64,000 bases of DNA from Phascolomyces articulosus (GCA_025677815.1 JAIXMP010000018.1:1-64000); one strand, 5' to 3'; shown: positions 40,563-52,733, counted from the stretch's first letter. Numbers and translations are program-made. The notes: generated by a model not told the origin, from the letters alone.

Positions 40563-41909
40563 ATGGTGGTATCCGAACGAAGCAAAATTCTTGCTGCTAC
40601 CAATACTTATATTATTGCAGAAGCTGTAATCAACGTTTTGTTTGATGATGATTCTGATGATGATGATGATTGTATGTCTATGATGCTCTCCGATGACGAT
40701 ATGGTTTCTGATGCTCTAATCAATACCAAAAAATATGAGAGTGATGACGAGGATTCATATGATGATTTTATAACATCACCTGAAACTCTGAATGCAATCA
40801 TTTCGAGTTTTAGATACATGGAATCAAAGGCAGGCCGTTTAATTCCTAAATCCAATTATCTAATCGAAGTTGTGTTTTCACTTCCTGAAAAACAGTTTAA
40901 ACAAGATGCTCGAATGTCATATAAAGCGTTCAAAGCCATTTATGATATGATATCACCTGATCCAGTCTTTAAAAACAATTCACGTAATCCACAAGCACCA
41001 GTTCACCATCAACTTCTAATTGCTTTGTATCGATTAGGAATGTTTGGTAATGCTGCGTCAGCTAGTCAAATTGCAGGCCGTTTTGGTGTTGGAGATGGTA
41101 CTGCCGACTTGTACACATTCCGAGTAATTCGTGCAATGCTCCGATTTTATAAACACCTTGTGTATTGGCCAAAACCACATGAAAAGGAAGCAATCAAGGC
41201 AGCTAATGAAGAAATATCAGGCTTTCCTAATTGTATTGGATATATCGATGGAACGGGCATTGTGTTAGCAGAAGCACCCATCATTTGTGAAGAAGACTAT
41301 TATACTCGGAAATCAGAGTACGCCTTGGCTGCAATGGTTGTTGGTGATCACAACCTTCGAATTCGTTTTATGGATGTTGGATTTGTTGGTAGTGTGCATG
41401 ATACACGTGTCTGGCACAACAGCAAGCTTAGCCAAAATATAGAAGAATACTTTAAGGATGGAGAATACATTTTGGGTGATAAAGGTTATCCCGTATCCAA
41501 ACAATTAATTACACCGTATAAGGAACCACACGCAAGTATTCCCAAAAATGCTGCGTTTAATTACTTTTTGTCCAAGCCTCGAGTCCGAATTGAACATACA
41601 ATTGGTGTGCTTAAAGGAAGATTCCAAAGTCTTCGTGGATTGAGGATATCAATTGGAAAAGGAAAAGACCCGAAGAAGGATCAAGCTCGAGCTGCTTTTT
41701 GGATTAATACATGCGTTCTTTTGCATAATTTCTTAATTGAAGATGGTAATCCACTGGATGATTGGATGCATGATAATCAAGATGGTGGAAATACAAATGC
41801 TGAAAACAACCAAGAAGCTGCTGAAGATAATATGTTTTCTTCTGGTGATGAAAAACGAACACATCTCAAAGATATAGTACTTGAATGCAATGGGTTTTTT
41901 GAAAATTAA
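40563..41909 (+). CDS. Harb-3 PIF/Harbinger DDE transposase, intact
   Basis: A 448-residue ORF without introns. An acidic N-terminus (DDDSDDDDD) is followed by a helix-turn-helix-like region (APVHHQLLIALYRLGMFGNA, ASQIAGRFGVGDGTADLYTF, about residues 140-185) and the DDE_Tnp_4 nuclease. First Asp is in FPNCIGYIDGTGIVLAEAP (about 229), second Asp in YILGDKGYPVSKQLITPY (about 307) and Glu in RVRIEHTIGVLKGRFQSLRG (about 341). The triad is complete. The sequence belongs to a different branch from Harb-1 and Harb-2. It cuts at the terminal repeats and reinserts, normally with the adjacent SANT-like partner. It is the only Harbinger transposase in the window with no disabling mutation. Confidence 0.92.
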   Translation: MVVSERSKILAATNTYIIAEAVINVLFDDDSDDDDDCMSMMLSDDDMVSDALINTKKYESDDEDSYDDFITSPETLNAIISSFRYMESKAGRLIPKSNYLIEVVFSLPEKQFKQDARMSYKAFKAIYDMISPDPVFKNNSRNPQAPVHHQLLIALYRLGMFGNAASASQIAGRFGVGDGTADLYTFRVIRAMLRFYKHLVYWPKPHEKEAIKAANEEISGFPNCIGYIDGTGIVLAEAPIICEEDYYTRKSEYALAAMVVGDHNLRIRFMDVGFVGSVHDTRVWHNSKLSQNIEEYFKDGEYILGDKGYPVSKQLITPYKEPHASIPKNAAFNYFLSKPRVRIEHTIGVLKGRFQSLRGLRISIGKGKDPKKDQARAAFWINTCVLLHNFLIEDGNPLDDWMHDNQDGGNTNAENNQEAAEDNMFSSGDEKRTHLKDIVLECNGFFEN

Positions 41910-41969
41910 AATAATCGTTATTAATAAAAAAAAAAAAGACAAAAGGTTTATTTATTTCATAATTAATTA

Positions 41970-43075
41970 TTAATTGTTGTTGTTGTTTTGTTGCTTCAGT
42001 TTTTGAAGCTCCAATTCAAGCATCAAGGAACGTTCCTTTGATTCTTGAATCATCAATTGATTCCGTTGCTCGCTTTCCTTCACCTTTGCCAAAATTTGGG
42101 CCCGAAGAAGATCATTCCTTTCTTTCTCAAGCTTCATCTTGTTGTCCATTTTTCTCTCCTCCATCTCCATTCTCATCTCACCCATACGTAAGATCGATTC
42201 ACCAAGGGATGGGCCCTTCTTGGTGTATTGTCTCTTGTTGCTCTTGCTGGTGTTGGAGGGAGGAGCGCTACGTTTACGAGGATTGGTCGTTCGGGAGCTT
42301 TGACCACCAAGCTCATCACCAAAGATGCTGTCTCCAGCATCTTCTTCTTCACTGCCATCATCACAATCGTCACTCTCTCCATGGAGACGAGCAAGACCAG
42401 CCTGCAATCTTGAAGCAATTGTAGCTTCTGGTACTCCATTTTCTTCATTTTCTTCTTCGTCATTTTCACCGTTACCATCAAGGATTCGTTCGGCCTCTTG
42501 AGCAAGGTCACCTTCAGAATCAATACGGAATGGGGTATTTACCTTTGGCTTGTCATGAATGAGAGGGTATAACTCTTCGAAATATGTTTGACAGAACTTT
42601 ATCTTTATAATATATTTTAATATGTAGATACAAATCAATATTAGTATAACTTCTATAATTGTAGTATTCTCTTTTTCATGAACTTAATTTGTATGTATAA
42701 TGTAAACTAACCTTTAATAGATGTGATTTTAAGCTTTTCTTCATTATCGTTGATACCTTCACCAGTACTGTTTAAAAAAGTGTTGGCCGCTTGGTAGTCT
42801 TGCTCAAGACCTTTGATCTTTGTCATTACTTTTTGATGTGTAGGCTTTGGATCATCATCATTAAACTTATCTGCGATTATCTTGGCAACTTCTACCTTCT
42901 TCATGCCACCTTTTTTTCCACCTTGATAGAGTTTAAGTAATGTGTATTCTTGGTTGCGTTCGTAGTGTTGTCCAAGAATATCAATAAGTTTGAGGGTAAG
43001 TGTATGGGTCCATCTAAAGTAATGTTCGTTATTATTAGATGGAGCTGGGGTTGTAGTGCGAGAGTTGTTAGGCAT
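41970..43075 (-). CDS. Harb-3 Myb/SANT-like accessory protein
   Basis: Exon 1 (43,075-42,712) starts MPNNSRTTTPAPSNNNEHYF and contains the trihelix-like RWTHTLTLKLIDILGQHYER and HQKVMTKIKGLEQDYQAANT. A GT at 42,711 and AG sites near 42,605 suggest an intron. The second part (about 42,600-41,970) carries YFEELYPLIHDKPKVNTPFR, an acidic stretch, a basic NPRKRSAPPSNTSKSNKRQ nuclear signal and a long coiled coil (about 75 residues) ending in Asn repeats. The most natural splice gives IKDKVLSN and then needs one base removed to reach YFEELYP, so this copy may be frameshifted. In the family it is required with the transposase for binding and movement. Confidence 0.75.
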
Positions 43076-45071
43076 TTTGTTTTTAAAAAAAGGTTGAATG
43101 GATATATGTTGTAATGGATATTATTAACAAGCGTTGTTTTATGGCAAGAATAAATTACGACCTTTTATATCTGCAGTTTTTAGTTATATACACTATCATT
43201 TGTAGTAAACACACTTCTAAAAAAATCCTTTGTTTTCTTATAAAGTAACATTATTTTTTTTTGTTTTGAAAAACTTCATTTTGAAGGATCTATTTCTAAT
43301 GGTTACGATCTACATATGGAAAATGTTTTTTTTTTATTTTCTAAAATTGCAAATATCTCAAAATATTGATGGTGGGAAGGTGGATTTTCAATATCTGAAG
43401 ATATCTGTGCTCCGACCAATCAGGTTCCTACCCTACAGATATTAAAAATTTAAAGATATCTGAAATTTTTCAGATATTTAACTTTGAGACCCCCTACTAT
43501 GTTCTTTGAAATATTATTAACGATACATGTATTTACATACATTTATAGAATGTTTACCTAGTTCCTTCAAAGAAGTAAAATTCTTTCCTCATAATCTCAA
43601 TGTTGGTAACTGACAGCGGGGAATGTACCATATTTCAAAAGAGCCACAAGGCTTGACACCAAATGTTCTTCAACAAAGAACTGTGTTTGTCGACCAAGGT
43701 AAAGACATCACTTTATTGGATGGCATATGTTAAATATGATTCAAAAAAAAAGTAAACAAATAACTAAGGTATTTTTTTATATCGTATATGCTCTAGGTAT
43801 AAAAAGATCCCTTGTCACAGCAGTTGACACATTAGATCCTCTACCAGCTAAACAAGATCATGTCAATCATGTCATTGGATATACAAATCGTCAGTGCCAG
43901 TAAGTGCTTTATATAATATCTCACCATTTCTCTTATCAATGGACGAGTTTAAAATGTAATACTTTCTTGTTTTTGATGATTGTATTTTTTAGGGAGAAGT
44001 CAATGTTTAAGTAGGTTCAGCAGAAGAAAAAAAATATGCGGAGAGAATATTCTGACGTAATATCAAGGCTTCATCTAGATGAAGAAGTGATACTGGACCT
44101 CGAAGGCGTTCATACTGTGTTACAGCAATATACAGCAACTGTCTCAAACTTAAATAGTTTTAAAGAGTTCATTGTGCTTTAAGCGCTAATCATATCGAGT
44201 ATGTATGATCGTATATTTGACAATATATAAGTTTGTATTATTGCAGTTATATAAATTTTTACTTGGTTAATAATAATAATAATAATAGCATCCATGAACG
44301 ATGTAACTGTCTTTTTATTGACGTGACACTTTATTGAAACTTTTTTCTTCCAGGAAAAGTGCCCAAGAAGACATGGTGAATCTGCCGATTGGTCTTGATG
44401 AAAGAGCTGATATATGTTTAATATGTAGCTTATATATACATGTGATTGAATTATTTCTATATAGCAGAAACATTATTTATGTAAGAAAGATAATAATTGA
44501 TATATAAATCTATTAAAAATATCCATACATATAGATTCCTTTACCATTTTTCAATAACACATCTAAGGCGAAAAGAAAAGCCCATCGTCGAGAGAGTCGT
44601 CGTTTGCGACGACCTGAACAAGGCTACAGGTGTGGAGATCACTGTATCGTGTTTTACAGGGGATGGACGCTTTGGGTCATGTATGCATGAGCATGCTCCA
44701 GACCCAGTCGAGGTAGTGTATCTTTCTAATTAGAAAATAAGACTCTGTATAAAAGTATGGTTGTATATACACTTACCACATCATTAATAAAAATAGGCTT
44801 TCTGGGATGTACTTGCTTGATGAGTGCGTCTTATGCTTGCTGACGAGTACCGATCGTCAGTAATATGCAGCTATGACGATTCAAGGACGAGGATGTTTGT
44901 TGCTGCCGAGGGTAATGTTCAGCTTTGTCAGCATAAAAAAAGTAAGATTAGGCGAGTGCGCGACGATGGACGGTGTAATGGTCGTTGACAAACATGGTGC
45001 TCGCTTGGATGAAAACGGTGACTCCTCCCATCCTACCTGTGTTTGTCCTGATTTATAAAATGCTGGTAGTA

Positions 45072-45756
45072 TGTAACATTTCTATAGTTATAAAGTTTGT
45101 GTGCATGCTTATTTACCAAGTTTTATTATTATTATTTATATAGCTGGATTTCATCGAAATGTTTATCTAATGTTACCCCTTTTCATAAATTCTTTGTTTT
45201 CTTTAACAATAAAAAAGATTATTGTTAACATTATCATCTTTCATCTTAACACTATTTGTTACACTTGATGCATATATACTAACCCATTATTCTTTTTATT
45301 ACAATATCATTGGTCAACTTTTAGTGCTTTTGGGACTTTTACAATTGCCAATTCCCTTTTCTCTTTTCTCTTTAGCTTATTAACTTTAGCAATATATCTT
45401 AACCCTTTTGTAGTTCTCACTATAGTTTAGTAGTAAATTAGTAATATATAAATAGCCCCGAATTTTATATCAATAAAGAATCAAGTTCAGGAACTCATAA
45501 GTTCAGTTTTATTATTTTTATTATCGATAACATTTCATAAAACTCTTATTTATTTATTGTTTGCTTTTGTTTATCTTTAAGTGGTTTCGGTGTAAACAAG
45601 ATCGGAAGTCTGAACTCATACTTTATATTATTCACACATTTTGTTTATTTCAACTAAGATATAAATTATCTTGAGATTATTTTGCAAGACACATTTTATC
45701 GTCGTCACTTCACTTCAATCACTTCTTTTCTTTTTATTTCTTTTCTTTACGTTACA
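45072..45756. repeat. LTR-like insertion in the Fanzor remnant (about 685 bp)
   Basis: TGTAACATTTCTATAG at the left and TTTACGTTACA at the right are LTR-like inverted ends. The interior has TATATAAATAGCCCCG (about 45,447) and an AATAAAG site 20 bp later, a promoter-like set. It separates the zinc-finger block from the final Fanzor exon at 45,909. No target duplication was found, so the boundaries may be off or the site decayed. Confidence 0.45.
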
Positions 45757-46121
45757 AACTTGGTATCTTGCTTGCCATAACAGTAACACTAATTAAATGC
45801 TGTGACACCTGTGATTTGCTAAGTAATTTATAATTACGTGTATTCTTTCATTTCAACGAATATCTATTTCTTCATGTACTAATAATTAAAGTTGATCTTT
45901 TATAATAGCTGTTGGATCGTGATATCAACGGATGCCGCAACATCGTTCGGATCTTTCATGCATATATTGAATCAAGATGCGACATTAACTCCCGTCCTGC
46001 TGCCTTAAGTAGGGCGAACAATTGGCGAGCATTAAATGATGAATTTGATGATGAATTTGATGAGGATGGTGAAGGGAATGGCATAGATGACGTAGAAAAT
46101 CAACAACCACACTTTAATTAA

Positions 46122-49100
46122 TTCTGGAGAGATAGGAAGCTCTTTCTAATAAAAAATTAATTGGGGTGTTAGTGCATTTTTTATTTGTTAACTTTTTATA
46201 TAGAAGAGAACAACAGGGCATTGATACTAACTTTTTTTTTTATTATCATTCTGTATGACGTATCTTTTCCCGATAAATAAAAGTACCCACAAAAACCATG
46301 GCAGTAAACAGTAGGCACGATAATACACTTAACGTCGTTGTGGTGAAAAAAACAGGCTGCGCACAGAGAAAAAAATGTTTCCACTTTTTTTCCATATGCA
46401 TGAAACCGTTAAAATAAATAATCAAGCCTATAACCATCTTGATACTGTTTTCAAATAACACTTTAGGTAAACTCTACTGGAATAATCAATTGCTCCTGGA
46501 TTTTTCTTCCTTATGTTGACATGCGATTGAGTCGTTACATACTCTTTTGAGTGGAAGATGAACTTGTTTTCATACTACTGTTATCGCAATTAATACATAT
46601 CCGTCGAAATATTTTGAATATATACCGTTTCAGTTACAAATACAGTATAATATGATGTACATCCCACCAAAAAAAAAAACATCCATTAAATATATTATTG
46701 TATTACCATTGCTATTATCTTCTGACCATTCTTGATACAACAGTTGAGTATTGTTTTCAATTGCATTAATTATAAATCTTGGTCTCCTTTCTATACCCTC
46801 CCCGGGATCCAGGAATATGTTACTATTAATTAGCAATTATATGAAGAAAAATCGTCGGGATATTTTTCTTTATCATAATATACAGTACTTCTGGATACAT
46901 GATTTTGAAAAAGATATATGAATAGATGTTTCATAAGCGCATCGACCAAAGCAGGAAATAGGCCCTTGTCAATCTACAGTATCTATAATTTTGAACAATA
47001 ATGAATAACAGTTACCTCCTACATGAATTATCAGTACCAATAAATAAGATATTACGAACCTTGAAGCTGTAAATGAAAGCTTGTGAAAATTATTATTACG
47101 CACGAAATAAATACAAGCTTAAATTTTTTAGGTTTATTGATGTTGGTATTCATCTGTGCCTCAATTCGATGCGAAAAAATCGGGATAGTATCTCCTTTAA
47201 CTACTAAGAGCCAATCTGCGATAATAATGTAATAAAGCGTTATTAGGGTCTATTAGAACCTAGCTCTTGTTCCTATTGATGAAGAGATACGAACAAACTA
47301 TTTTGGATAACAACTTTTTGAAAACTGAAATCAGCCGCAATTTTTTGGAGGACATATCTATTTTCATTTGGTATAACATGAAAATGTCTGCTTGAACACT
47401 CACCATAGTATGTTCAACCGTTTTCTCTACACTCTCAGTTCCTTTCCTCTGTAATTTATACAGAGGCTGGAATGGCCTGTATATGCCTCTGGAGGGCTCA
47501 GAAGGCCAGAAATATAAAACCCTGAATTTGGAAGGCAGGTAGATTTGTTAATATTTTGGAAGACTAGAATTGTTTTAGAAATACTCCAAGAAGGTCAGAA
47601 GTGTATATAATCTTTCTTCATTTTTTTTTTTTGAAGACTACTTTTAATTGTGGTTTAAGGTGATAATATAATAGGTTAGTATTAACGGAACACCATTTTT
47701 TTTTTATATATTTCTATGCTCATATTATAATAAAGCGCACTTATTTTCAGCTCTTTCTTATACAGGAAAATGAGAAAAGTAGTAAAGGAAGTACGTGCGA
47801 AATAGAGCCACAGGAAAATAATGGCTAGCTAATCTACATTAAAACCCTCCACAACATTTCCGGCCTTTTTGACCTTTCTAAGATATTAGAAATGTTTACA
47901 TTATATTTATAGGCTTTACAAATTGCAAAAATATTAAAGAAGTATTTTATTACTTTTGAAAACATACGAAATGTACATCAATTTTTCTGACGTTCTAAAG
48001 GTTAAAATATAAGGTAAAGGCCAGGAATATCAGAAAGCCTTTGGGACCTATATTTATTTTCCTGATGTTAGGAAATGAGAATGGGAAATTGGCTTACAGA
48101 ATATATACTGCTCGTTTGCTTATAGAAAGGTTTTCGTAGTAAATGTTTTGATCGAATTATATCCGAATAAAAAAATTCTACTAATCTAAGCAGCCATTAT
48201 ATAACGTATATACACAAGTATTATTTGACCGTATGCCTCATCATGCACAAAAATATACACTTATATATAAATATTACATCGAAAGATGATTGTTTCTACC
48301 AAAATATTCATACACTAATCTTACAGAAGTATTTACTTCAGACAACAAGGTACGTTTATTGCAAGTGAATTCGTATGTTTTGTTAAATAGCTAGCGGACA
48401 GACACTCCAAAAAAAAGGTTTGCATGAGTGTCATGTTTGCTGCTAACTTTTGTTAAATACGTTAAACTACGTAATGGACAATAATAAAAAAAATTGGTGA
48501 CCATGCCTACCGATTTCATCCAGATTTAAGAGATCTGCTTATCCTCATCATAGAGATGAGATCATTATTTCCGGAGATTGGGAATTGTTGCTTAGTTTCT
48601 TCCGTTAGGTAGTTTATGTATGTCTTGTGTTAATGAAGTTTATTTTCAAGAACAGGTAACATACGAGATTTACATCTAGTTTCATTATAGATATTGTCTC
48701 CCAAACCAACGTTTGCTGCACTAGTAATAACTCAAGCATATCGGTTTTTATGTGTATCTGCAGCGTGAGCCAGTTTTCTTAACTCAGTATCATTAAAGCT
48801 ACGGATTGAATAATAAAGAAAACAGAGAAGAATAAACTGCTCTCCCTTTAATTGTTATTTCTGTAGTAATAAAATAATATAAAAACATTACACTTGTTCA
48901 TGAATGTGTTTGTGTTCATAACTATAGTATACAACAAAGAATCCATTTTCAAGGTCATCGTTTGCTAACATCGTACTTAATTAAAAAAATTCAGAACGAT
49001 GGAAAAATGTGCTTTTTTATAGAAATAAATGACAGATAAGGAAGAAGGCAGAGTGAATAGTGTGTATTTGGTATACATTTGTATATTTAATAAATACTTG

Positions 49101-49157
49101 AATATTATGGTATATTTTCTTTTACTTTATTTTTCAAAAAAAAAAAAGATTTTCTTT
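46122..49157. other. Largely featureless 3-kb stretch with possible minus-strand membrane-protein exons
   Basis: On the minus strand 46,461-46,246 encodes a 71-residue open stretch with two hydrophobic segments (MVIGLIIYFNGFMHM and LSVLSCLLFTAMVFVGTFIY). 46,836-46,630 encodes RRPRFIINAIENNTQLLYQE. They could be exons of one decayed or unrecognised gene. The rest is AT-rich with short GGCC-containing repeats around 47,480-48,040 (AGAAGGCCAGAAATATAAAA and inverted relatives). No gene is claimed. Confidence 0.3.
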
Positions 49158-49287
49158 TCATTCTTCCGGATATTGAAGTAGTTCAGCCACTGTGATACTC
49201 TTATCTAAATTGCTATCCATAAGAGCATCCATATATCTAGTCAAGCAGCTCATCCCATCCGAATAATCTACAGAAATAATTCATTTA

Positions 49288-49319
<32 letters not shown>

Positions 49320-50872
49320 GTAAAAATATACTTCTGGCCAACTCATCATGGTGTATGCTCAAACAAAGGGCACTTTCTCTCATACCCAGGGTTGTTCTAT
49401 TTTTTTTTCTTTTTTTTGCTTACCTAGTGTCTTTGCTGGATCACAATAGCATCGACTTGCAAGCGTTTCCGATTTTGGACAGTGCTCATACACTGAATGT
49501 CTATAACCAATATCATGAAAATAATGAAATTCGTCTTTATGGAGATACAATGCTGCAAAAATAGAATGTACTGGTGCGTCACCCCATCGTTCGTAAAAGA
49601 ATCCACCTTTTACATCAAGGTACCCAAAAAAAGTTTGATATGCATCTGTCCTCCATAAGTCTGACCTTGCGATTTCAAAGTTGGTCCAGAAATGACATTG
49701 ATTGTAATTTTCACCAGTATGATCTGTGATAAACCGATACAATGTATCTTTGACTGGCCGATTAAAATAAACCCGTTTTCCTTCCGCAGTAGCTGATACA
49801 TAATCTCGAACAACGTGCCATAGTGAAGGATCGGTACCAGCGTTTTCTACAAAGGAAATCGTAAATCCTATAAATAACCACATTTGTTTGTATCAAATGT
49901 ATTAGTCTGTTTACATTATATTGTGTACTATTCTATGTTGTTTTTTTACCATATTTCTTGTTATTTTGTTTCATATATAAGAATGGATCATAATCTATAT
50001 CACAATAATAGCGGACATTAGGTTCGACACGCCAGTAATATTCCCAATTAAGTTCTAAAAAAAGTGGATGACGCCAAAAAAACCCACTGAAAACATGTAC
50101 TGACTTAATGAAATAGACATTTATATATATATATATTTTAGTTTTATCATGTATAATACCTTTGGAAGCGACACATATGTCGATAGCTTTCACTTGTCCC
50201 GTAAGGAACTCCACTCATCAGTTCTCGCCTTTCTGCAGCAAGTGTCTGATTGATCCAAGATGGATAAGACCACATGGACTCATCTACAAACCCGTAGTGA
50301 GTCTTCCCATTTGTTATTGCTGTTGTTCTTTCCTTGAATTCTTCCGTGAATGGTTCCTCATTCAAAAAGAGCCAAGGATAATCAAAATTTTTGTTAAATC
50401 GCTGCTCTATGTTTTGTATTGTTGGTCCAAATATTTAGTTTATCTTTTTAGCATTTCGCTCTTTTCCTCCACCGCCACATAAATTAACTTGAATTGATTT
50501 ACAAAAAAAAAAAAAAAGACGTGTATATAATAGAGAGTAGCTACCAATTCATAAATATTTACCAACATCATACATAGATTGAATCATTTGAACTAATTCT
50601 GAATTTCGAACAAGCACAACGAACCCTGCATTTGCACGTGTTGTGCGGTTATCCGCTGGTGGAAGGTCAACAGAAAGCTGGTTTGGGTTATGAGGTGGTC
50701 CAGTAGTCCAAACACGACTATTGCTGTTTTCGTCTGTTTGCTCCGCTTGTGGTCGATACCATGATGATATGATGTTTGGACGATAAATAGCACACCAAAT
50801 CAATCCAAGTATGTGAATGAAAAACAAAATCTGTACGTAGAAACAAGGTGTCTTACGTGATATAGATATCAT
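49158..50872 (-). CDS. GT15 (KTR/MNT/KRE2 type) alpha-mannosyltransferase A, 5 exons
   Basis: Exons (minus strand) are 50,872-50,563, 50,406-50,160, 50,086-49,950, 49,867-49,424 and 49,267-49,158. All are GT-AG and in phase, 415 residues. A type II signal anchor lies at about residues 13-32 ([17 protein letters not shown]), then a stem, then the GT15 domain: [58 protein letters not shown]. The nucleophile Glu of this family is in [10 protein letters not shown] (about 296), and [15 protein letters not shown] with [17 protein letters not shown] follows. The enzyme transfers mannose from GDP-mannose in the Golgi to N- or O-glycans. It is one of three GT15 loci within 6 kb. An AT microsatellite lies in the last intron (49,294-49,319). 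Confidence 0.92.
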
Positions 50873-51325
50873 ATTTTTTAAAGATAAAAGGCAAAAAAAA
50901 AAAGAAAGACGCGTTCCTTTTGTTGAATAGCACAATGTGGTATGATATTCTAAAGAAAGGTATTTTAAGGGTGTTTGAGGGGTATTTTAGGGTATGTTAA
51001 TATTTTAAAACAAATATTTTGTTTCTGACTAGATGAATTATTTTATTGAAAAACTCTGTGAATATGAGTGTACTTAGCTATGCACGGTTCAATTGTATAC
51101 CCTCTCTCCTTCCTTTCCCCACTCCTGTTTTTTAATACATTTTTTGTCCTCGTACCCGTACCGATATATACATATTATTATATATCATTATCAACATTAC
51201 ATATATCATATCTATTATTTTTTTTTGTAAAGGCCCTTTATTTCGTTCTTCCTATACATTAGCTTCTTTTTACCCATCTGACAGATTGTTCACTGCCCAG
51301 CCTTTATATATAACATCAGTACATC

Positions 51326-52733
51326 ATGCTACGTTCACATAAATCCAACTCTCGATATCTTCGGGAATCTTATCCACGACGAATACTACGATGAACTTTG
51401 ATCACCATTATTTCACCTACTTTTGCAGTTATAATCGCTTTATTTATTAATCACGCGTGATCCTGGTTATTTCATCGAACCTTAGATGATAGCAATCGTA
51501 ACCTAAATAACGACAATAAAAACAGGCAGTATAATACACTAAAGCCGCAACTCGAACATGGCATGGTAAATCATTTGTTTGATGATCAAATACACGATTT
51601 ACACGATACAGGTAACTTGGATTGACGATAACACATGGCACCATTTACCTGTCAAAGGATTATATTATATATGTTTCTGCGCAACAAAGATCTTCAAATA
51701 GCCAGAAGAATCATACAAAGCGCTGACGATCGGTTCAATCGAAATGCTGGATACCTATGAATCATAATGAGCAAACAATACTTGAGCCCAACATTTCAGA
51801 AGCACCTTACCAAAGTAACGAATGTAACTGTGTTTTTTGGAAATTAAGTTCCTGGTGGAGTGTCTCCGCTTCATTTTGGTTCAAAGTATTTTGTAGCAGG
51901 ACATGGCACTTTCCATTGTAAATTTTAGGGGTTCTCGCTATTATTACATTATGTTACTTCGATAATTACATATAAGTAATAATAACATTTATATTATTTT
52001 TGGTATTATATAGATATAATTCTGGTTTTTTTTTTATTGAAAACTGCAGATTATAGCTGGCGGGTAGAAGCGGGTGCCTATTGTAGCTATGACATGAAAA
52101 GTCCATATTTTAAGAGTGAAGAATCTTAACAGGGCCTCAGGATTTGTCATGACAAGTCATGAAGGAAACGATGTAATACCAAACTTATGGCTTGTTACAT
52201 CCCAGTTCATTAAACAGTTCTCGGAATATATCCAATCTCGGGATAAAACCATTATGTCTTAGTTATTTGAGAATATGAATTCAATCGTCCCCGTATTTGG
52301 TCAAACTATCTCGTTGTGTATTTGGCATTCTTAATACCTCAGAAATATCAAATGTACTTTACATTTTTAGATTACTCTGGTGAGTTTGTTTATGAAAGGG
52401 ATGTAATTATCTAAACCTGCTATAAAAGTGTTGGGTACTGGAACAGAAATGGTATCAAGAGGTTATCTAAATTATATATACACATATTCATATATAGCAC
52501 GCCATTCTTATTACGTATAAAACTGGAGCGATGGAGCAAAAATTACATTGGCAACTTCCATGTTTTTAAAACGTGAACAACTTCATTTTTTTTATGATGT
52601 AGGTTTTGAATATCGACTTGGTGTGCATTGCCCATTCACTTTAACAGGTTATTACCCACGTTATTATTGTGTTTTGGAGTCAAATTCAGGTACAATTCTA
52701 TCCGAAAAAAAAAAGAAATCTATAGAATACTGA
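51326..52733 (+). pseudogene. GT15 mannosyltransferase pseudogene
   Basis: The frame opens MLRSHKSNSRYLRESYPRRI and, after a TGA, shows a membrane anchor (LITIISPTFAVIIALFINH) and a stem with further stops. GT15-like pieces follow: RNKDLQIARRIIQSADDRFN (51,680), YSWRVEAGAYCSYDMK (52,052), NLWLVTSQFIKQFSEYIQ (52,180), and an open end MFLKREQLHFFYDVGFEYRL with GVHCPF (52,560-52,640). The conserved catalytic block between them is scrambled. Several stops could be TGG- or CGA-derived. It lies between two intact family members and probably arose from the same local duplication. Confidence 0.75.

Larger units (their letters stand above)
40317..43494. mobile_element. Harb-3, apparently young PIF/Harbinger-like transposon in the Fanzor remnant
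   Basis: The ends are good inverted repeats: GGGGGTCTCAAAGTTAAATA followed by TCTG at the left and the exact complement at the right. TACTA lies outside both ends (40,312-40,316 and 43,495-43,499); because TA is palindromic the real duplication may be 3 to 5 bp. It sits in what looks like an intron of the Fanzor gene, between IKTDGISIVFHF and the RuvC-I block. It contains an intact transposase on + and a Myb/SANT-like gene on -, in convergent order, 60 bp apart. Subterminal GATATCTG words recur at both ends. Confidence 0.9.
39111..46121 (+). pseudogene. Fanzor (eukaryotic TnpB-like RuvC nuclease), degenerate, multi-exon
   Basis: Exon-like blocks in order: GVWKRVWEGNLKRIFENYHT (39,130-39,216); KAVVKRITDYHPHL (39,344); RDQFEEAYEQVDIDRIVAKP (39,545); LEQIWESIFNIGHIEPRRCR (about 39,980-40,045); IFNGSIKTDGISIVFHFKRP (40,200-40,270), the strand before RuvC-I. 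RuvC-I is split over 43,617-43,698 and 43,797-43,899 as VFVDQGIKRSLVTAVDT. A helical block runs 43,993-44,183. The RuvC-II region TGDGRFGSCMHEHAPDPVE is at 44,653-44,712. LMLADEYRSSVICS (44,840) precedes a degenerate zinc finger, and RuvC-III is LDRDINGCRNIVRIF (45,912). An acidic tail ends at 46,121. Fanzors are RNA-guided nucleases carried by transposons. Stops (TAG in MFK-VQQ, a TGATGA pair before VRLMLADEY), frame changes and inserts mark this copy as dead. Family assignment rests on motif order and spacing. Confidence 0.7.

Noticed and set aside
42038..42424. 128-codon + strand ORF in Harb-3
   Set aside because: Antisense to the accessory protein's conserved helices; Ser/Cys/His-rich translation without a domain.
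46246..46836. Membrane-protein gene on the minus strand
   Set aside because: Two short hydrophobic ORFs do not join by convincing splice sites and no family is recognised, so it is mentioned only inside the intergenic entry.
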